Positions 6,931 to 18,290 of a stretch of 64,000 nucleotides of DNA are shown here, in pieces. Position numbers and translations under genes: made by a program. This DNA is from Atrina japonica. Lineage: Eukaryota > Mollusca > Bivalvia > Pterioida > Pinnidae. Under the pieces are notes generated by a model that saw only the letters and a list, made by a program, of their open reading frames with translations, did no database searches and was not told the origin of the DNA. Location of the stretch: assembly GCA_030159075.1 (NCBI GenBank), contig BROG01000140.1, forward strand, positions 1,137,001 to 1,201,000, read 5' to 3'. Each line of letters starts with the position of its first letter. Positions within the stretch are counted from its first letter, which is position 1.

Positions 6931-9402
6931 TCAATAACCATAAGGTAAAGTACAAAAGTTTTCAATGCGATGTCTTTTATCATACACGACACGCACTTCT
7001 TTAGTCATCGCCTGTGTTTTGACTTTATGCTGTTTCGTTCGCATGATCTTATGAGGGTACGATACAAGCACTTTCTTTTGTTGACCACGTAACAACTGTT
7101 TCAATGTATCTACGTTGACCGTAGAAGTGGTACGACTATCAAAAGTGATTCCTTTGACTTTACACACCGTTTTGTCCTGACGAGTCTTGTATGCATAATT
7201 TTCAGGACCTCCCGAGACAAAGGATAAGATAGAATCGCCATTTAATTGTCTGTCTATCCTCCTAAACTGTTCACTATAGTAGGATTCTACTGCTGTGGAT
7301 CGTGTTGATAAATGATACTGTCTGTATCAAAATATAACACACGTTCTCCCAAACGTCCTAGGGTAGCATAGAGATGTAACCGTGCTAAAGACGTCGTAAA
7401 GGCTGCTAGCACTACATTACTAAAACCATTCGGTTCATCAAAGTCATCCTTCGGTTTCGAATTCACCAGCAACATGTCTAGCTCATCATGGCCTTCGTCA
7501 TTTGGAATCAGGTCTAAATGTAATATATCACGAGTGTCATCTTGAAGCAACTGTTGTAATGCTTCGTAACTCTCCACATACTATGTCTGAGGTAAATTAG
7601 TCCGTTGAGCAATTTTATCCCACAAACAGTTCAGAAACATTTTAGCAATGGTATGTAAGATTCTTCTCTACATCTTCTTCTCGTATGATCAGTTGTTCTC
7701 TCGTTTCAATTTCTTTGAGGTACTGACGACGGTCTTCTACTGTTTGACAGGAAGCAGGAAAACCACTAGCCTGTTGCTTAATCTGGAGAAACTGATCAAT
7801 ATAGCTACGAAATAAAGTATTGGACTGATCAGGGAAATGCAATACTTCAAAGATACGATTTATCACATAACCTTTCTCTATAGCTTTATTCAATTCGCAC
7901 GTCGTCCCTGTACCTAACAAACTTCGCTCTTGATTCGTATGAGAGTATCGATAACTAATACCCAACTCCTGCTCGATTCCTTGTTGAGCACAAGTACGGC
8001 ATAAAGGAAAAAGTAGTTTTCCTCCTGCAAACCGATAAGGTAACACGGGATGAAACAGCTGACGAGGAGGAATAACTCGACATTGTACCAGTCCAAAATA
8101 TTGATCTAAACTTTTGAAATCATGAGTAATCACGTCTGGGTGTCCAATTGGAAAAGTCCCATGTTTCAAGACAAACGGGTACAAAGAACATGCATCCACG
8201 TAACGAATGTCTCCTTCTTCGCAAATCAAACGAGTAGCATTCGTTCGACCTCCAAATAAAGCATCTTTAGGAACTAACGGGTCGGGAAAATCCTCATACG
8301 TTTTATCAATGAAATGTTGAAACTCTGGATCCGTCTTGTACCTTTTGACGATAGTCATGTTCCCACAACGTTTCTACTTGATAGTGTTGACACAAATACT
8401 GATCTCTCTCTTTAAGGTCTTTTGATACACTTCTTGATACGTCAAAGAGGGATGAAACGGATGTTTCTCTTGCTTTAAGTTAAGAAAACACAAGGGACAT
8501 CCGTCCCAAAAACAGCCATGAAACTCGTAAATGGTGCGAGAGTCTTCATGATAACCATCCACTCGATAAGATCCTACTTGGACTTCACCTCCATGACGAG
8601 CATGTCTAATCGTTTGACCAGTTTGATGTTCTTTCCAATTCAACCAGCGTAATGCTAGGGTAGAATACTGTCGTGCCGAAGGATATCCCCGCTGAAGTAT
8701 GATAGCAATCGTATCTTTTTGCATATGATTGCGACGATATGCTATATTCCCCGTTCTGGCAAACGTAATCGATTCAGTAAATGGGTCCACATCGGCTAGT
8801 TTCAAACACATGCTTTGAAAATGCATACAAGTCTGTCGCAAAATAGTCACGTCCGATTCACAGTATTCTTCTAATTCGCATTGCAAATGAAAAATCTCAA
8901 CCTTTTGAATTTGGTCTTGATACCACTCTTCAAAATCACGACGGACATCAGGTTTCATACCTTCTGGGTTGTAATACATGTAATCAGCATTAGCTTCTGC
9001 ATTGAACAAATGCGGAAAGTATCCTTTCTTGAGTTCAGTCAATCCAAAAGCTTTTGGTAACGAAGCTAAAGGAAATGACAAGAAATTACACGAGTCTTTA
9101 AACCTGTTGTTTCCTGCTGTCATAGACATAATCTTAGAACCGTTCATGATCACATCAGGTTTTTCATAGGCACGATGTACTAGATGATGTAAAATAAACT
9201 GTCCATCGTACCCTTTAAAGTTATGAGCAATAGCTATAGCTACATCATGTAAAAGTACTTTAAACATCTCTCTTTGATGTATGTTATCATACACGGTCGT
9301 TTCAAAAAATTCTGATCCACAATGAACTTTGCGGCCTAAAACAGGTATACATTTTTTGCAACTGTTTGGGGGAAGGTATCTGCGCAAACAAAACAAAATC
9401 AA
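6931..9402 (-). pseudogene. Protein-primed family B DNA polymerase (Polinton type), N-truncated and frameshifted
   Basis: Motifs in order: Cys pair SCKKC; exonuclease II AHNFKGYDGQF; FKDSCNFLSFPL; exonuclease III EYCESDVTIL; polymerase motif A DACSLYP; motif B region IAKMFLNCLWDKIAQR; motif C YFDTDS; then FVSGGPENYAY and KVKGITF near the C-terminus, as in protein-primed polymerases of Polintons and adeno-like viruses. The stop is TGA at 6,931. The exonuclease I (D-x-E) region is missing because homology begins only about 15 codons inside 9,402, so the 5' end is lost. Breaks: a compensating pair of frameshifts at about 8,405 and 8,345, a frameshift near 7,655, an in-frame TAG at 7,581-7,583 just after LPQT, and a frameshift near 7,287. 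The enzyme would replicate the element using a terminal protein as primer. This copy cannot make a full product unless indels are assembly errors. The family call is firm. Confidence 0.85.
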
Positions 9403-10032
9403 TTTTTTTCTAGTGACTTACACAAAAATACAAATATGACGTCATCAGCCCTTAATTTGCATATGGTAGGAAAACAAGGTCACAACACATTTTTGTATAG
9501 TATGGCAATATGGGTATCAAATGAAAGCTCCTGTCAACTAGAGTTTATTTTCACCAGTCCTATCGCATTTTTTGTTCTCAGCAAGCTTGTTTTTTCCCTC
9601 GAACAGGCGTAAAAGTTCAAATCAGGTCATCAATAAACTGACATCGAGTCACTCCCCCACATACCAGATGGGTGCTGAGCTAGTCAGGATGGGCCCTCTG
9701 ATCAGTCTAACACTTTTATGGGTCACTCGACAAAGATGACCTATTAAACATCGAGTTTAGATCGGGCATCCATAATCAAAAGCTAGCAGTTGACTTCAAC
9801 ATCAGTTGTACTTCGTCAACGATAGAACGAGGGTTTCACATTCTGGTGACATGAGCATCATTGGCGACTGGGTGACTGGTTTTTGGCTGATAACAGTGTC
9901 ACTTCATGTAGGGTGAGCCAGAGCAACTGCTTTTAGGGTGCCACTGAACGTTACACAACTTCCATTGGAATTGTCTCGTTGACACATCCACCCTGAGAAA
10001 GCTTTTCAGCCAACAAGTGAGGTTGTGGAAAC
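9403..10032. other. Gap between the truncated polymerase and the GCDTTSAF-family gene
   Basis: No coding signal was found on either strand; in particular the missing polymerase exonuclease I region is not here. A TGACGTCA motif at about 9,438 resembles ones in the 376-bp tandem repeat downstream. The stretch is probably 5' non-coding sequence of the element that interrupted the polymerase. Confidence 0.4.
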
Positions 10033-11786
10033 TTGCTGTGTTCTGGGCAAGAGGTCATCGAAGCACTCCACAGCTTCACGAACCCATTCTCTGTTGCAAC
10101 CAGCTCTGATGTCCTCTATTGCCTTTCATCGGGTGTACCTGCGAAACCTGACGTGGCAGATGGTCTACTGTCTTCCATGACTCTTGGACAGCAAGCAATG
10201 GAGGAGTTCATCGAAGACAGATTGATCAACAAATCAGTACCCTTTCACAACCCCATCAAAAGGAACAAGATCAAGACATTTGCGACAGCAGAGGTCACAA
10301 AGAAAGTGACTGGTTCGCAAAACAAAGTCACTCAACTGAAAGCCGAACGCAACATTTTTGGGCCAGTTGGTTTTGTTGTCTGTTCAGCACGACATCGATC
10401 TGGAAATAACCCTGTCGTTTCCACTCGGACCTGTTCCATGGGCTTTGGCCACAGCCGATGGCATGCCTGTCAAGACCGACAAATCCAAGCTCATGCATCA
10501 TCTGGAAAGCTCCGTTGAACCTGCCACTGTTCGTCCGACAGAAAACGTTGTTCACGTTGTAGACGGCAATGCCATATTGCAAATGCTTCCAGAAGTTCCA
10601 ACCACATTTGAGGCACTCGCAGAAAGAACCTTCGACATGCTTCCCAAAGATGGCCGTGTTGATTTCGTAACAGACACATACAAGGCGATGTCAATCAAGT
10701 CTTTCGAGCGAATGCGAAGGGGGTCTTCACCCACCTTCTTGCTGTCGGGACCAAAAACAAAAACTCCCAGGGACTGGAAGGGTTTTATGTCCAATGATGA
10801 CAACAAAGCTTCTGGATCAGTGGAAAACTGACAAGTATGCGAAGAAGTTAGATGGTCGCAAACTCTTCTTCGCACTCGGAGAAGATTGTTTCTGTCTCAC
10901 CAGTGATGATGGAACCAAAGTCGATGTCTCGGAAGTAGGATCTCTACGCACGTCACAGGAAGAAGCTGACACAAGGATGATCCTACACTGTCTGAATGTC
11001 CGAGACACGGAGCATCATTGTGAGATATCCGGATACAGACGTTTTTGTGCTGCTGACCAGATACGTCAGGGAGATCAACAGGCATGTCCTGTTTGACACC
11101 GGTGTTGGAAACAAACGCAGACTTCTCAGCATCAGATATGTATTCGGGGGGTGGGGGGTGGGGTGGAGATCTGCATGGTGCTCCCAGCATTACACTGCTT
11201 CACAGGATGTGACACAACTAGCGCCTTTGTAAGAAAAGGCAAGGTAGCGCCTTTGAAGATTTTAGAGGCCAACCCAGAACACATTGTGACGCTGTCGAGG
11301 TTGGGACAGCAGCATGAATGTCCACCAGATCTGTTGGACAGCCTGGAAAGATTCGTCTGTCGCATGTATGGCAAGTCAGACTACACACATGTGAATAAGC
11401 TGCGGTTCGACACCTTCTGCAAGAAAAGCCGAACGCAGGGCAATATCATGGATTCTTGCAACAATGTCGACATGAGCCTATTGCCACCCTGCCGAGCATC
11501 TCTGGAAATGCATATTCGGCGAGTCAACTACCAAACGTATGTGTGGATACATTCCCATGAGCCATACCTGGATCTTCCAGAAGTGGACTCTAGTGGATGG
11601 AAGCAAGGCCCCAGTGGGATCGAGTTCGACTGGACAAAAGGTGACATTGTTCCGAAAGAACTCGTGGACCTTCTGTGTAACAGGAAGGAGGCAGAGGAGG
11701 ACACAAGTGAGGACGAGGATGAGGATGCAGACGCCGAATTATCCAACCTACTCGACGTTGTTTTCGACGAGGACACGGACGAGTGA
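10033..11786 (+). pseudogene. Repetitive invertebrate protein family with GCDTTSAF motif, frameshifted
   Basis: Successive frames together cover one protein of more than 550 aa: LHSFTNPFSV, then GPVPWALATADG, VDFVTDTYK, SQEEADTRMILHC, RYPDTDVFVLL, HCFTGCDTTSAF and an acidic C-terminus (EDTSEDEDEDAD) ending at the TGA at 11,784-11,786. I recognise the pattern as a protein present in many copies in cnidarian, mollusc and fish genomes. The conserved acidic residues (EEADTR, DTDV, GCDT) resemble a PIN/FEN-like nuclease fold, but that is inference. Frames change near 10,358, 10,800-10,830, about 11,020 and in a G-rich run at 11,147-11,165, so this copy is dead or poorly assembled. The reading upstream of 10,033 is degraded and has no ATG. 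It lies on the opposite strand to the polymerase block, suggesting a separate insertion. Confidence 0.6.
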
Positions 11787-11865
11787 ATTCTCTGGAGGAT
11801 AGGAACTGGACTGAAGTATTGGAAGGTGAGGATGGATATATGTTTGCAGACAGTAATCACGTAAT

Positions 11866-11970
11866 TCTTATCGTTTGATTGACCGTTTCAGTATTTGAAT
11901 CAATTCCATCACGTTATTATTGTCGTTTGATTGACTGTTTCGGGTATTTGAATCAATCTTCATCTGAGTC
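11866..11970. repeat. Two-copy ~55-bp direct repeat
   Basis: The string TCGTTTGATTGACCGTTTC...GTATTTGAATCAAT at 11,870 recurs with few changes at 11,923, directly downstream of the GCDTTSAF-family pseudogene. Confidence 0.6.
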
Positions 11971-12149
11971 AATAGTTCCATCAGAGCGTTGTTTCAATCA
12001 TCACTTCTGTTGTAGCAATTGCCGTTCTCAGTTTCCCTAACCTCACCACTGAGTTGCGTTTGACATTTATTTTATTCAAAGAGTTTTGATACTCTAGTAG
12101 TGAAAGTGGCCTGAAGTTACGTTAGGTAAACATCTAACTCAGGAGAGTT

Positions 12150-13650
12150 TTGTGTCTGTTTTTATATGATTTGGACAGTGTCACATGGCCTCGTGACACC
12201 TTATGACGTCACCAATTTGTCTTGTGCTTTTGTTTTGTATTCACTAAGTAGTGGGTTTAATTTCCTACAGTTTGATACCAAATATGTATGGTTTTGCTTT
12301 ATCTAACATGTCAAGATATGACTTTTGCTAACCATACCCCCTAGTTTTGGGGACATCAGCTGAGGCATCGATGATATACTTCTGACCTGTACAAAAATTG
12401 AAAACCCCCGTCGCCAGAAAGCAAACCTGCAGCAAAATTGTTCTGATATGATACGCTTTCAGAAACATATAGCCGACAAAGTGCATTTCGGGGTACACTA
12501 GCTCTCTACATAACTTCCTCTCTTTATTTGACGTTTTTATATCGCTTTTCAAGAGTGTCACGTGGCATTGTGACGTATTGTGACGTCACAAATTGTCGCA
12601 CTGTCGAACGATTAGATTTAAAATGTGCAGAGATCATTTTCCTACAGAATGATACCACATATGTGGGTAATTTGTCTGATTATCCCATCACAAGAGATGT
12701 TTTCCTAACCATACCCCCAATTTTTAACCTTTGAGTAAAGTGTCAGTCGCGAACTTTGTACCCGTATAAAATCTAAACGCCCCAGTCGCCAGAAGGCAAA
12801 CCTCTTGCAAAATGCTACTAATATGATATGCTTTCAGAAAAACATAGCCGACAAAGTGCCCTCCGGGGTACACTAGCTCTCTACCTAACTTCCTCTCTTT
12901 ATTTGACGTTTTTATATCGCTTTTCAAGAGTGTCACGTGGTATTGTGACGTATTGTGACGTCACAGATTGTCGCACTGTCGAACGATTAGATTTAAAATG
13001 TGCAGAGATCATTTTCCTACAGAATGATACCAAATATGTGGGTAATTTGTCTAATTATCCCATCACAAGAGATGTTTTCCTAACCATACCCCCTAATTTT
13101 TTAACCTCTGAGTAAAGTGTCAGTCGCGAACTTTGTACCCGTATAAAATCTAAACGCCCCAGTCGCCAGAAGGCAAACCTCTTGCAAAATGCTACTAATA
13201 TGATACGCTTTCAGAAAAACATAGCCGACAAAGTGCCCTCCGGGGTACACTAGCTCTCTACCTAACTTCCTCTCTTTATTTGACGTTTTTATATCGCTTT
13301 TCAAGAGTGTCACGTGGCATTGTGACGTATTGTGACGTCACAGATTGTCGCACTGTCGAACGATTAGATTTAAAATGTGCAGAGATCATTTTCCTACAGA
13401 ATGATACCAAATATGTGGGTAATTTGTCTAATTATCCCATCACAAGAGATGTTTTCCTAACCATACCCCTAATTTTTTAACCTCTGAGTAAAGTGTCAGT
13501 CGCGAACTTTGTACCCGTATAAAATCTAAACGCCCCGCTCGCCAGAAGGCAAACCTCTTTCAAAATACTTCTGATATGATAGGCTTTCAGAAAAACATGG
13601 TCTACAAAATTCCCTCGGGGGGAACGTGACCCCTATCTAGCTCACGGCCT
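12150..13650. repeat. ~376-bp tandem repeat, about 3.5-4 copies
   Basis: The marker ACGTTTTTATATCGC occurs at 12,531, 12,906 and 13,283, giving periods of 375 and 377 bp. The later two full copies are nearly identical. The first (from about 12,160) and last (to about 13,620) are diverged or partial. Each unit has TGACGTCACA and CCATACCCC motifs. Apparent 66-95-aa open frames on both strands recur in every unit and carry no protein signature, so I do not call genes. The array sits just inside the right inverted repeat. Confidence 0.85.
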
Positions 13651-13740
13651 AGGGGTGAGTGTTTCATTTTTTTATTAGATAGGGTAAGATTATTTTCCAT
13701 GCATTAAAATGACAAACATCTCAGAAAAAAGTCACATGAC

Positions 13741-14349
13741 TAGAGTATAGGTTCAGTTAGACCTCTGAGAGCTCATTTACGATCCGGAGCTCGAAGAGTC
13801 AACATCGTCAGAAAACCACTACCAGCATAGGGTAAGTGGTTGAATTTTTATTACATAGGATTAGTGTTTACCGTATGAAACATGTACAAACAGTAAATTT
13901 CAATATCTCAAAAAAATTAGGCAAATAGCAACGTTAATAAGGTTTTCATTACTTATAACTTAATTATGCTTCAGGGGAATATCCCACCATCCAATCAATG
14001 TTCACTCACTCTAGACCTCAAAACTGTGAAAACCCATCACTATACAGTTTATGATAGTTCAGATCCATATAGGGTATACAGAGTGATCTCCCTTTGTACA
14101 TACTCGTAAGTCTTAATACAAGGATAACATGTTCAAGCTTGAGTCGAGCGCGGCCTACCGCTTCTCGCGCTTGCGCACTTGATACAGGATCGTTAACCAC
14201 TCCGACTGTGGCGACACCTACTGCTGGTTTCACAAACCTGGAAAAACCCAAAGTTTCTATTCTAAAAATAGATTAACTCTCAGTCCAAAAACTGGAAAAC
14301 CCAACTTCATTCTCTAGCCGTTGACGTCTCGTGAACTCACGTGACCTCT
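13741..14349 (-). repeat. Right terminal inverted repeat
   Basis: This is the reverse complement of the left end. Shared strings include GAAGAGTCAACATCGTCAG (inner), CGACACCTACTGCTGGTTTC and GTGAACTCACGTGACCTCT (outer). The central part, about 13,820-14,060, has diverged from the left copy. It is 609 bp long against 1,079 on the left. Confidence 0.75.
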
Positions 14350-14434
14350 TGATAAATGTCTGACATATAACCCGGAATATATGGGGAAAATGGTATTCAT
14401 TTACGACTTTTTTAACATAAAGCGTAAAGTGCAG

Positions 14435-14468
14435 CGATATATAAAGCTAATATTAGCTTTATATATCG
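14435..14468. repeat. Perfect 34-bp palindrome
   Basis: The half-site CGATATATAAAGCTAAT is followed immediately by its exact reverse complement with no spacer. It begins 86 bp outside the right inverted repeat. Confidence 0.8.
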
Positions 14469-14689
14469 TTGGTAAATTGTTACAACAAATGACTAAATCG
14501 ACAGATAATTAGTTTAATAAATAAATGGGTTTCACTAGATATACTTTTTTCTATGATCTTTGTTTTGTTTTATATATTGCAGTTACTATTAGAAAATCAT
14601 TTTAATGTTTTTCGCAGATAAACATTTTTTGTTTGTTTGTGAATAAAACTGTCTTAGATTAAATTTCAGAAATTTTGTTTCTGATTTCT

Positions 14690-15060
14690 ACGTAATTAAC
14701 AAACTTTAATCATACATTTATGTAGATCAGTCAGATACAATTAGTTTTTCAATCCATGCAGCGGTTCTGGAGGAGAAGATTTCTAAAGAGGGGTACCACC
14801 GTGGCCTCTTTTGCCCAACCCTGGTTCCATCCACGGGGCTGATCTGGTCGAAATGAACAAACTTGGTAGAGGACCTTGAGTACTTGCTTTCTGTAAAGTT
14901 TCATCCCTTCAGCTGTTTTGGAGAAGAAGTCGAAAAAGTGGAAAATTACTCCCCCCTTAATTTTTGCAGTCTTAAAAATTAATAAAAACTTCAAAAATTT
15001 CAGCAATATTCTTTCAGGAAAGCATTTATCTATCAAACCACAGGTAAAACACATAAAATG
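14690..15060. repeat. Bivalve dispersed repeat, copy 1
   Basis: It contains CCATGCAGCGGTTCTGGAGG, GGCCTCTTTTGCCC and TGGTAGAGGACCTT, all repeated in order at 15,172-15,506. Identity is clearly high by eye. This copy lacks the GGCTCAGGTGAGC tail. Confidence 0.7.
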
Positions 15061-15171
15061 AATGCATCATAATGAATAATAGGGGAGAAAATCAAAGAAA
15101 TCATACAAAAATAAATGAAAATTACAAAATCTAAAAACACGTCAAAAACACGTCAAAAATTTATTTCCCTA

Positions 15172-15506
15172 TTTCTACGAAATTACCAAACTTTAATCAT
15201 AAATCTATGTAGATTACTCAGATAAATTAGTTTTTCAATCCATGCAGCGGTTCTGGAGGAGAATATTTTCAAAGAGGGGTATCCCCTGGGGCCTCTTTTG
15301 CCCCATCCTGGATCCACCCCTGGGCTGATCTTACCGAAATGAAGAAACCTGGTAGAGGACCTTAAGTACTTGCCCATAAAGTTTCATCAAAATCTCTTTA
15401 GCTGTTTTGGAGAAGATGTCGAAAATGTGAAGTTTACGGACAGACAGACGACGGACAAATGACGATAAGAAAAGTTCACTTGAACCTTCGGCTCAGGTGA
15501 GCTAAT
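15172..15506. repeat. Bivalve dispersed repeat, copy 2, with GGCTCAGGTGAGC tail
   Basis: Same body as the preceding copy, continuing through ACGGACAGACAGACGACGGA to CTTCGGCTCAGGTGAGCTAA. I know this tail as very common in bivalve genomes; it is the main clue to the host lineage. Confidence 0.7.
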
Positions 15507-15999
15507 AACAGAATTAAATCAGCAGCCAGTGTCATGGAATTTGACACCAAATTGCGTTATTTTGTCTGTAGGCCTAGTTGTCAAGGGTATGACCAGTCTC
15601 AAACGTGACATTATCACAATGTCTTTCAAAGGAACCAGATAAAGATCACTAATTTCAGTCACGTTAACTTTTGTTTCAGACACAGTCTCTGGTTTTGAAC
15701 TTATCGTCACAGCAAGATGCTTTTATAAGGGAATATTTAAAAAATAATAATAACCAAATTTGTGTACTTGTTGACAGTATTAAAAGATTTTAGATTGCCA
15801 CATGAGTAAGGGAGTTGTTTCAAAATATCATTCTAGTATTTATTATTTAGGCCTAGATTCTAATGCGCATCTATATCAGTGGATTTTCCTTAATTTGCTG
15901 ATCGGGAACGAAGTATGATGAACCACGGGAAAGTCTACTTTCGGTTCGCCGATCATGGACACTCCGGTGCTTACTTCGCCGTTTTAAGTTTTTGGAACA

Positions 16000-16560
16000 T
16001 TGAACGTCTGCAATCTAAAATTCTAAAAATCCAAAAAGTCAAATATTTAAAACAATTTTGAATATTGATATTTTACACTTTTGGTCCAAAATCCAAAAAT
16101 CTAAAATTTCAAAACGGTTTTAGATATTTGATTATTTAGGTTTTTTGTCAAAAATCTAAAAATCTAAAATTCCAAAACGTTTTTGATTTTTGAATTGTTA
16201 AGTGTTACACTGACGCTTTTAAACCATGAGCGGATAGGGCTTTGATATTTCGCATATAGATTTTTTCATTTGGTACCATGATCTTTGACCTAGTGACATT
16301 GACTTTTGACCTATTTTTCAATAACTTTAACCTTGGCTTTATCTTAACCATGAGGGATAGGGCCGTGATATTTCACATATACATTTCTTATGATCAGAGC
16401 TTTTATTTGGTACCTTGTCTTTGACTAGTGAACTTGACCTTGGACTTTGACCGACTTTTTAAAAATTTTAATCTGAGCTGGAGGAATAAAAAATTTTACC
16501 AGTCCTTTGACCGTAAAACCTGACAGCTGTGGGTCAAGTATCTATTTTAAAAATTTACAC
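16000..16560. repeat. AT-rich simple and dispersed repeat region
   Basis: CTAAAAATCTAAAA-type simple sequence (about 16,010-16,190) is followed by two loose copies (16,216 and 16,360) of a segment with TAGGGC...TGATATTTC..CATATA and CTTTGAC..AGTGA..TTGAC. No gene seen. Confidence 0.45.
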
Positions 16561-17295
16561 CTATTTCGGCGAGCTTTGTTATCTTTTGACAACTCATGTT
16601 GCTAGAACCATCATCTGAGGATCTGCCGTTCGATGACGGGTGGGTTTACTACATTTTTCGTAAACGAGATGATTGAGATATTGATAATCATAACCGAGTC
16701 AAGGGTTAGCCAGAGGAGAACGCACACCTAGGATGCAAAGCACTGTTCTATCTAGACCGAACCAGTGTGGTTTTAGTGTCTTTACGTGCCAAGGACACCG
16801 CCCATAGTAAGTAAGATTCTTTACTCAAAATTGCACCAGAAATCCCTAAATAAACCAACCAAAAAAAAAAGCAAAAAAAAAAAAAACAAAACAACCGAAA
16901 TGGCTTGTCCCACACATTTCGGTTTTTCACATTTTTACATATTTTTTCAAACTGGTGTCCGCATGCACTTAGCTCTGAAAAATTAGTGCATGTTGGGAGA
17001 ACATGTTGATTTCTTGTGAATCAAAATTAACCGAGGACAATACAGCCTTGACGAAAAGAACGAGTTATGCTGTATTTTAAACAACGAACTATTAGTTGTT
17101 TACTGAAATTTACAAAACTTCATGTGACAGAGATAAATGTGGAGAAAACATGTATCATCATTTGTAGTTGACTGTATTTATTATGATACTCATGAGTTAT
17201 TTTACTACGCAGAACAATGTAAGAAATGGAGATGTCAATAGTTAGAACGTTGAACCTTGATCTTATTTCATAATTGTACGACAAAATCATGTGTC

Positions 17296-17420
17296 ACACA
17301 CACACAGACACACACACACACACATATGCATACACACAGAGACACACACACACATATACATACACACATATATACATACACACACAGAGACACGCACACA
17401 CACAGACACACAGACACACA

Positions 17421-17461
<41 letters not shown>
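17296..17461. repeat. (CA)n microsatellite
   Basis: An interrupted CA-dinucleotide run with CATA and CAGA variants. It gives long low-complexity open frames on both strands that are not genes. Confidence 0.95.
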
Positions 17462-17464
<3 letters not shown>

Positions 17465-17479
17465 TAAGGATGTATCTAA

Positions 17480-18255
17480 CCTGTATACACATTTGTAAAT
17501 GTGACAAGAAACCGTACCTGCCACCGACTTGCATTTTACATGAAAACAGTTTGACGGATTTTTTTGTGATGTTTAACAAATGCTAAAATATCAGATGACA
17601 TTTCAGTCAATAGAAAGCCATGTAAATATTTTATTTTATGGGATACTGTCTATATGTTTAAAGGTATTTTATATTTTCAAAGGTAAATGACATTTTGAAA
17701 TTCTTTTCAGCATGAATACAATATACTTTAACAGCATACAGTGACATGCTAAAATTAATGCAACTTTTTTTTCTCTATATATTTCCTATAAGTTAACAAT
17801 TTTTCAAAACTTTCATTGAGAGTCATTTCTAAATCAACCTTGATAAAACTTTCAAAATAAAATTCAGAACATCTTAAAGTTTTATTGTGTTTTTGCTCAT
17901 AATGTTCATTTTTGTTTTCAAGATTTAGCAATTTAAAACTTTGTATCTTGCAAAACTTATCATTACTATTTAATTAGTTGATGGGACATTATAACAAAAC
18001 AGAAACAGAAACTTCACAACATTTATGTTAAATAGTGAAAATTGTATTGATATTGAATGGGAAATTACTTTGTAATAGGTTTTTGATAAAGTTGCATAAA
18101 TTTTGGCATGTCACTGTACATGTATATCACTAACAAACGGGATTACTTTTATGTTGCAACTGTCCTGTCATGCATTATAACATAAGTTTATATCAGTGTG
18201 GTATGTCGACTTTTAAAATGCCTTATTACGGTGGCATGTAGATGACATGAAAAAT
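17480..18255. other. Non-coding AT-rich stretch
   Basis: I see no gene, RNA or clear repeat here apart from short A/T runs. Confidence 0.4.
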
Positions 18256-18290
18256 ACATTTCTATTACGTGCGCCCATACTAGCTAGTAA

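Larger units (their letters stand above)
2815..14349 (-). mobile_element. Composite 11.5-kb TIR-bounded element with Polinton-type polymerase
   Basis: The two ends are inverted copies of each other (left 2,815-3,893, right 13,741-14,349). Outermost bases read AGAGGTCACGTGAG on the left and its complement on the right. The minus-strand gene block inside includes a protein-primed family B DNA polymerase, the hallmark of Polinton/Maverick elements and related virus-like elements. The 6 bases next to the two ends (2,809-2,814 and 14,350-14,355) do not match, so a clean target-site duplication is not seen. No integrase, major capsid protein, packaging ATPase or adenain-like protease was recognised. 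The polymerase is 5'-truncated at about 9,400, and the 9.4-13.7 kb half looks unrelated, so the element is probably deleted and later invaded. The outline is supported by the inverted repeats. The classification is inference. Confidence 0.6.

Noticed and set aside
9366..9425. A mini-intron (GTAAGT...TTTGCGCAG) at the 5' edge of the polymerase
   Set aside because: The acceptor-like tract exists, but no polymerase-like coding sequence lies upstream, so truncation is the simpler reading.
10328..11374. Minus-strand frames opposite the GCDTTSAF-family gene
   Set aside because: Antisense shadows of a recognisable plus-strand protein.
12328..13480. Repeated 66-95-aa frames on both strands
   Set aside because: They recur once per 376-bp repeat unit on both strands and show no domain; explained by the repeat.
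17257..17586. Long frames rich in Thr/His or Cys/Val
   Set aside because: Translation of a CA microsatellite.
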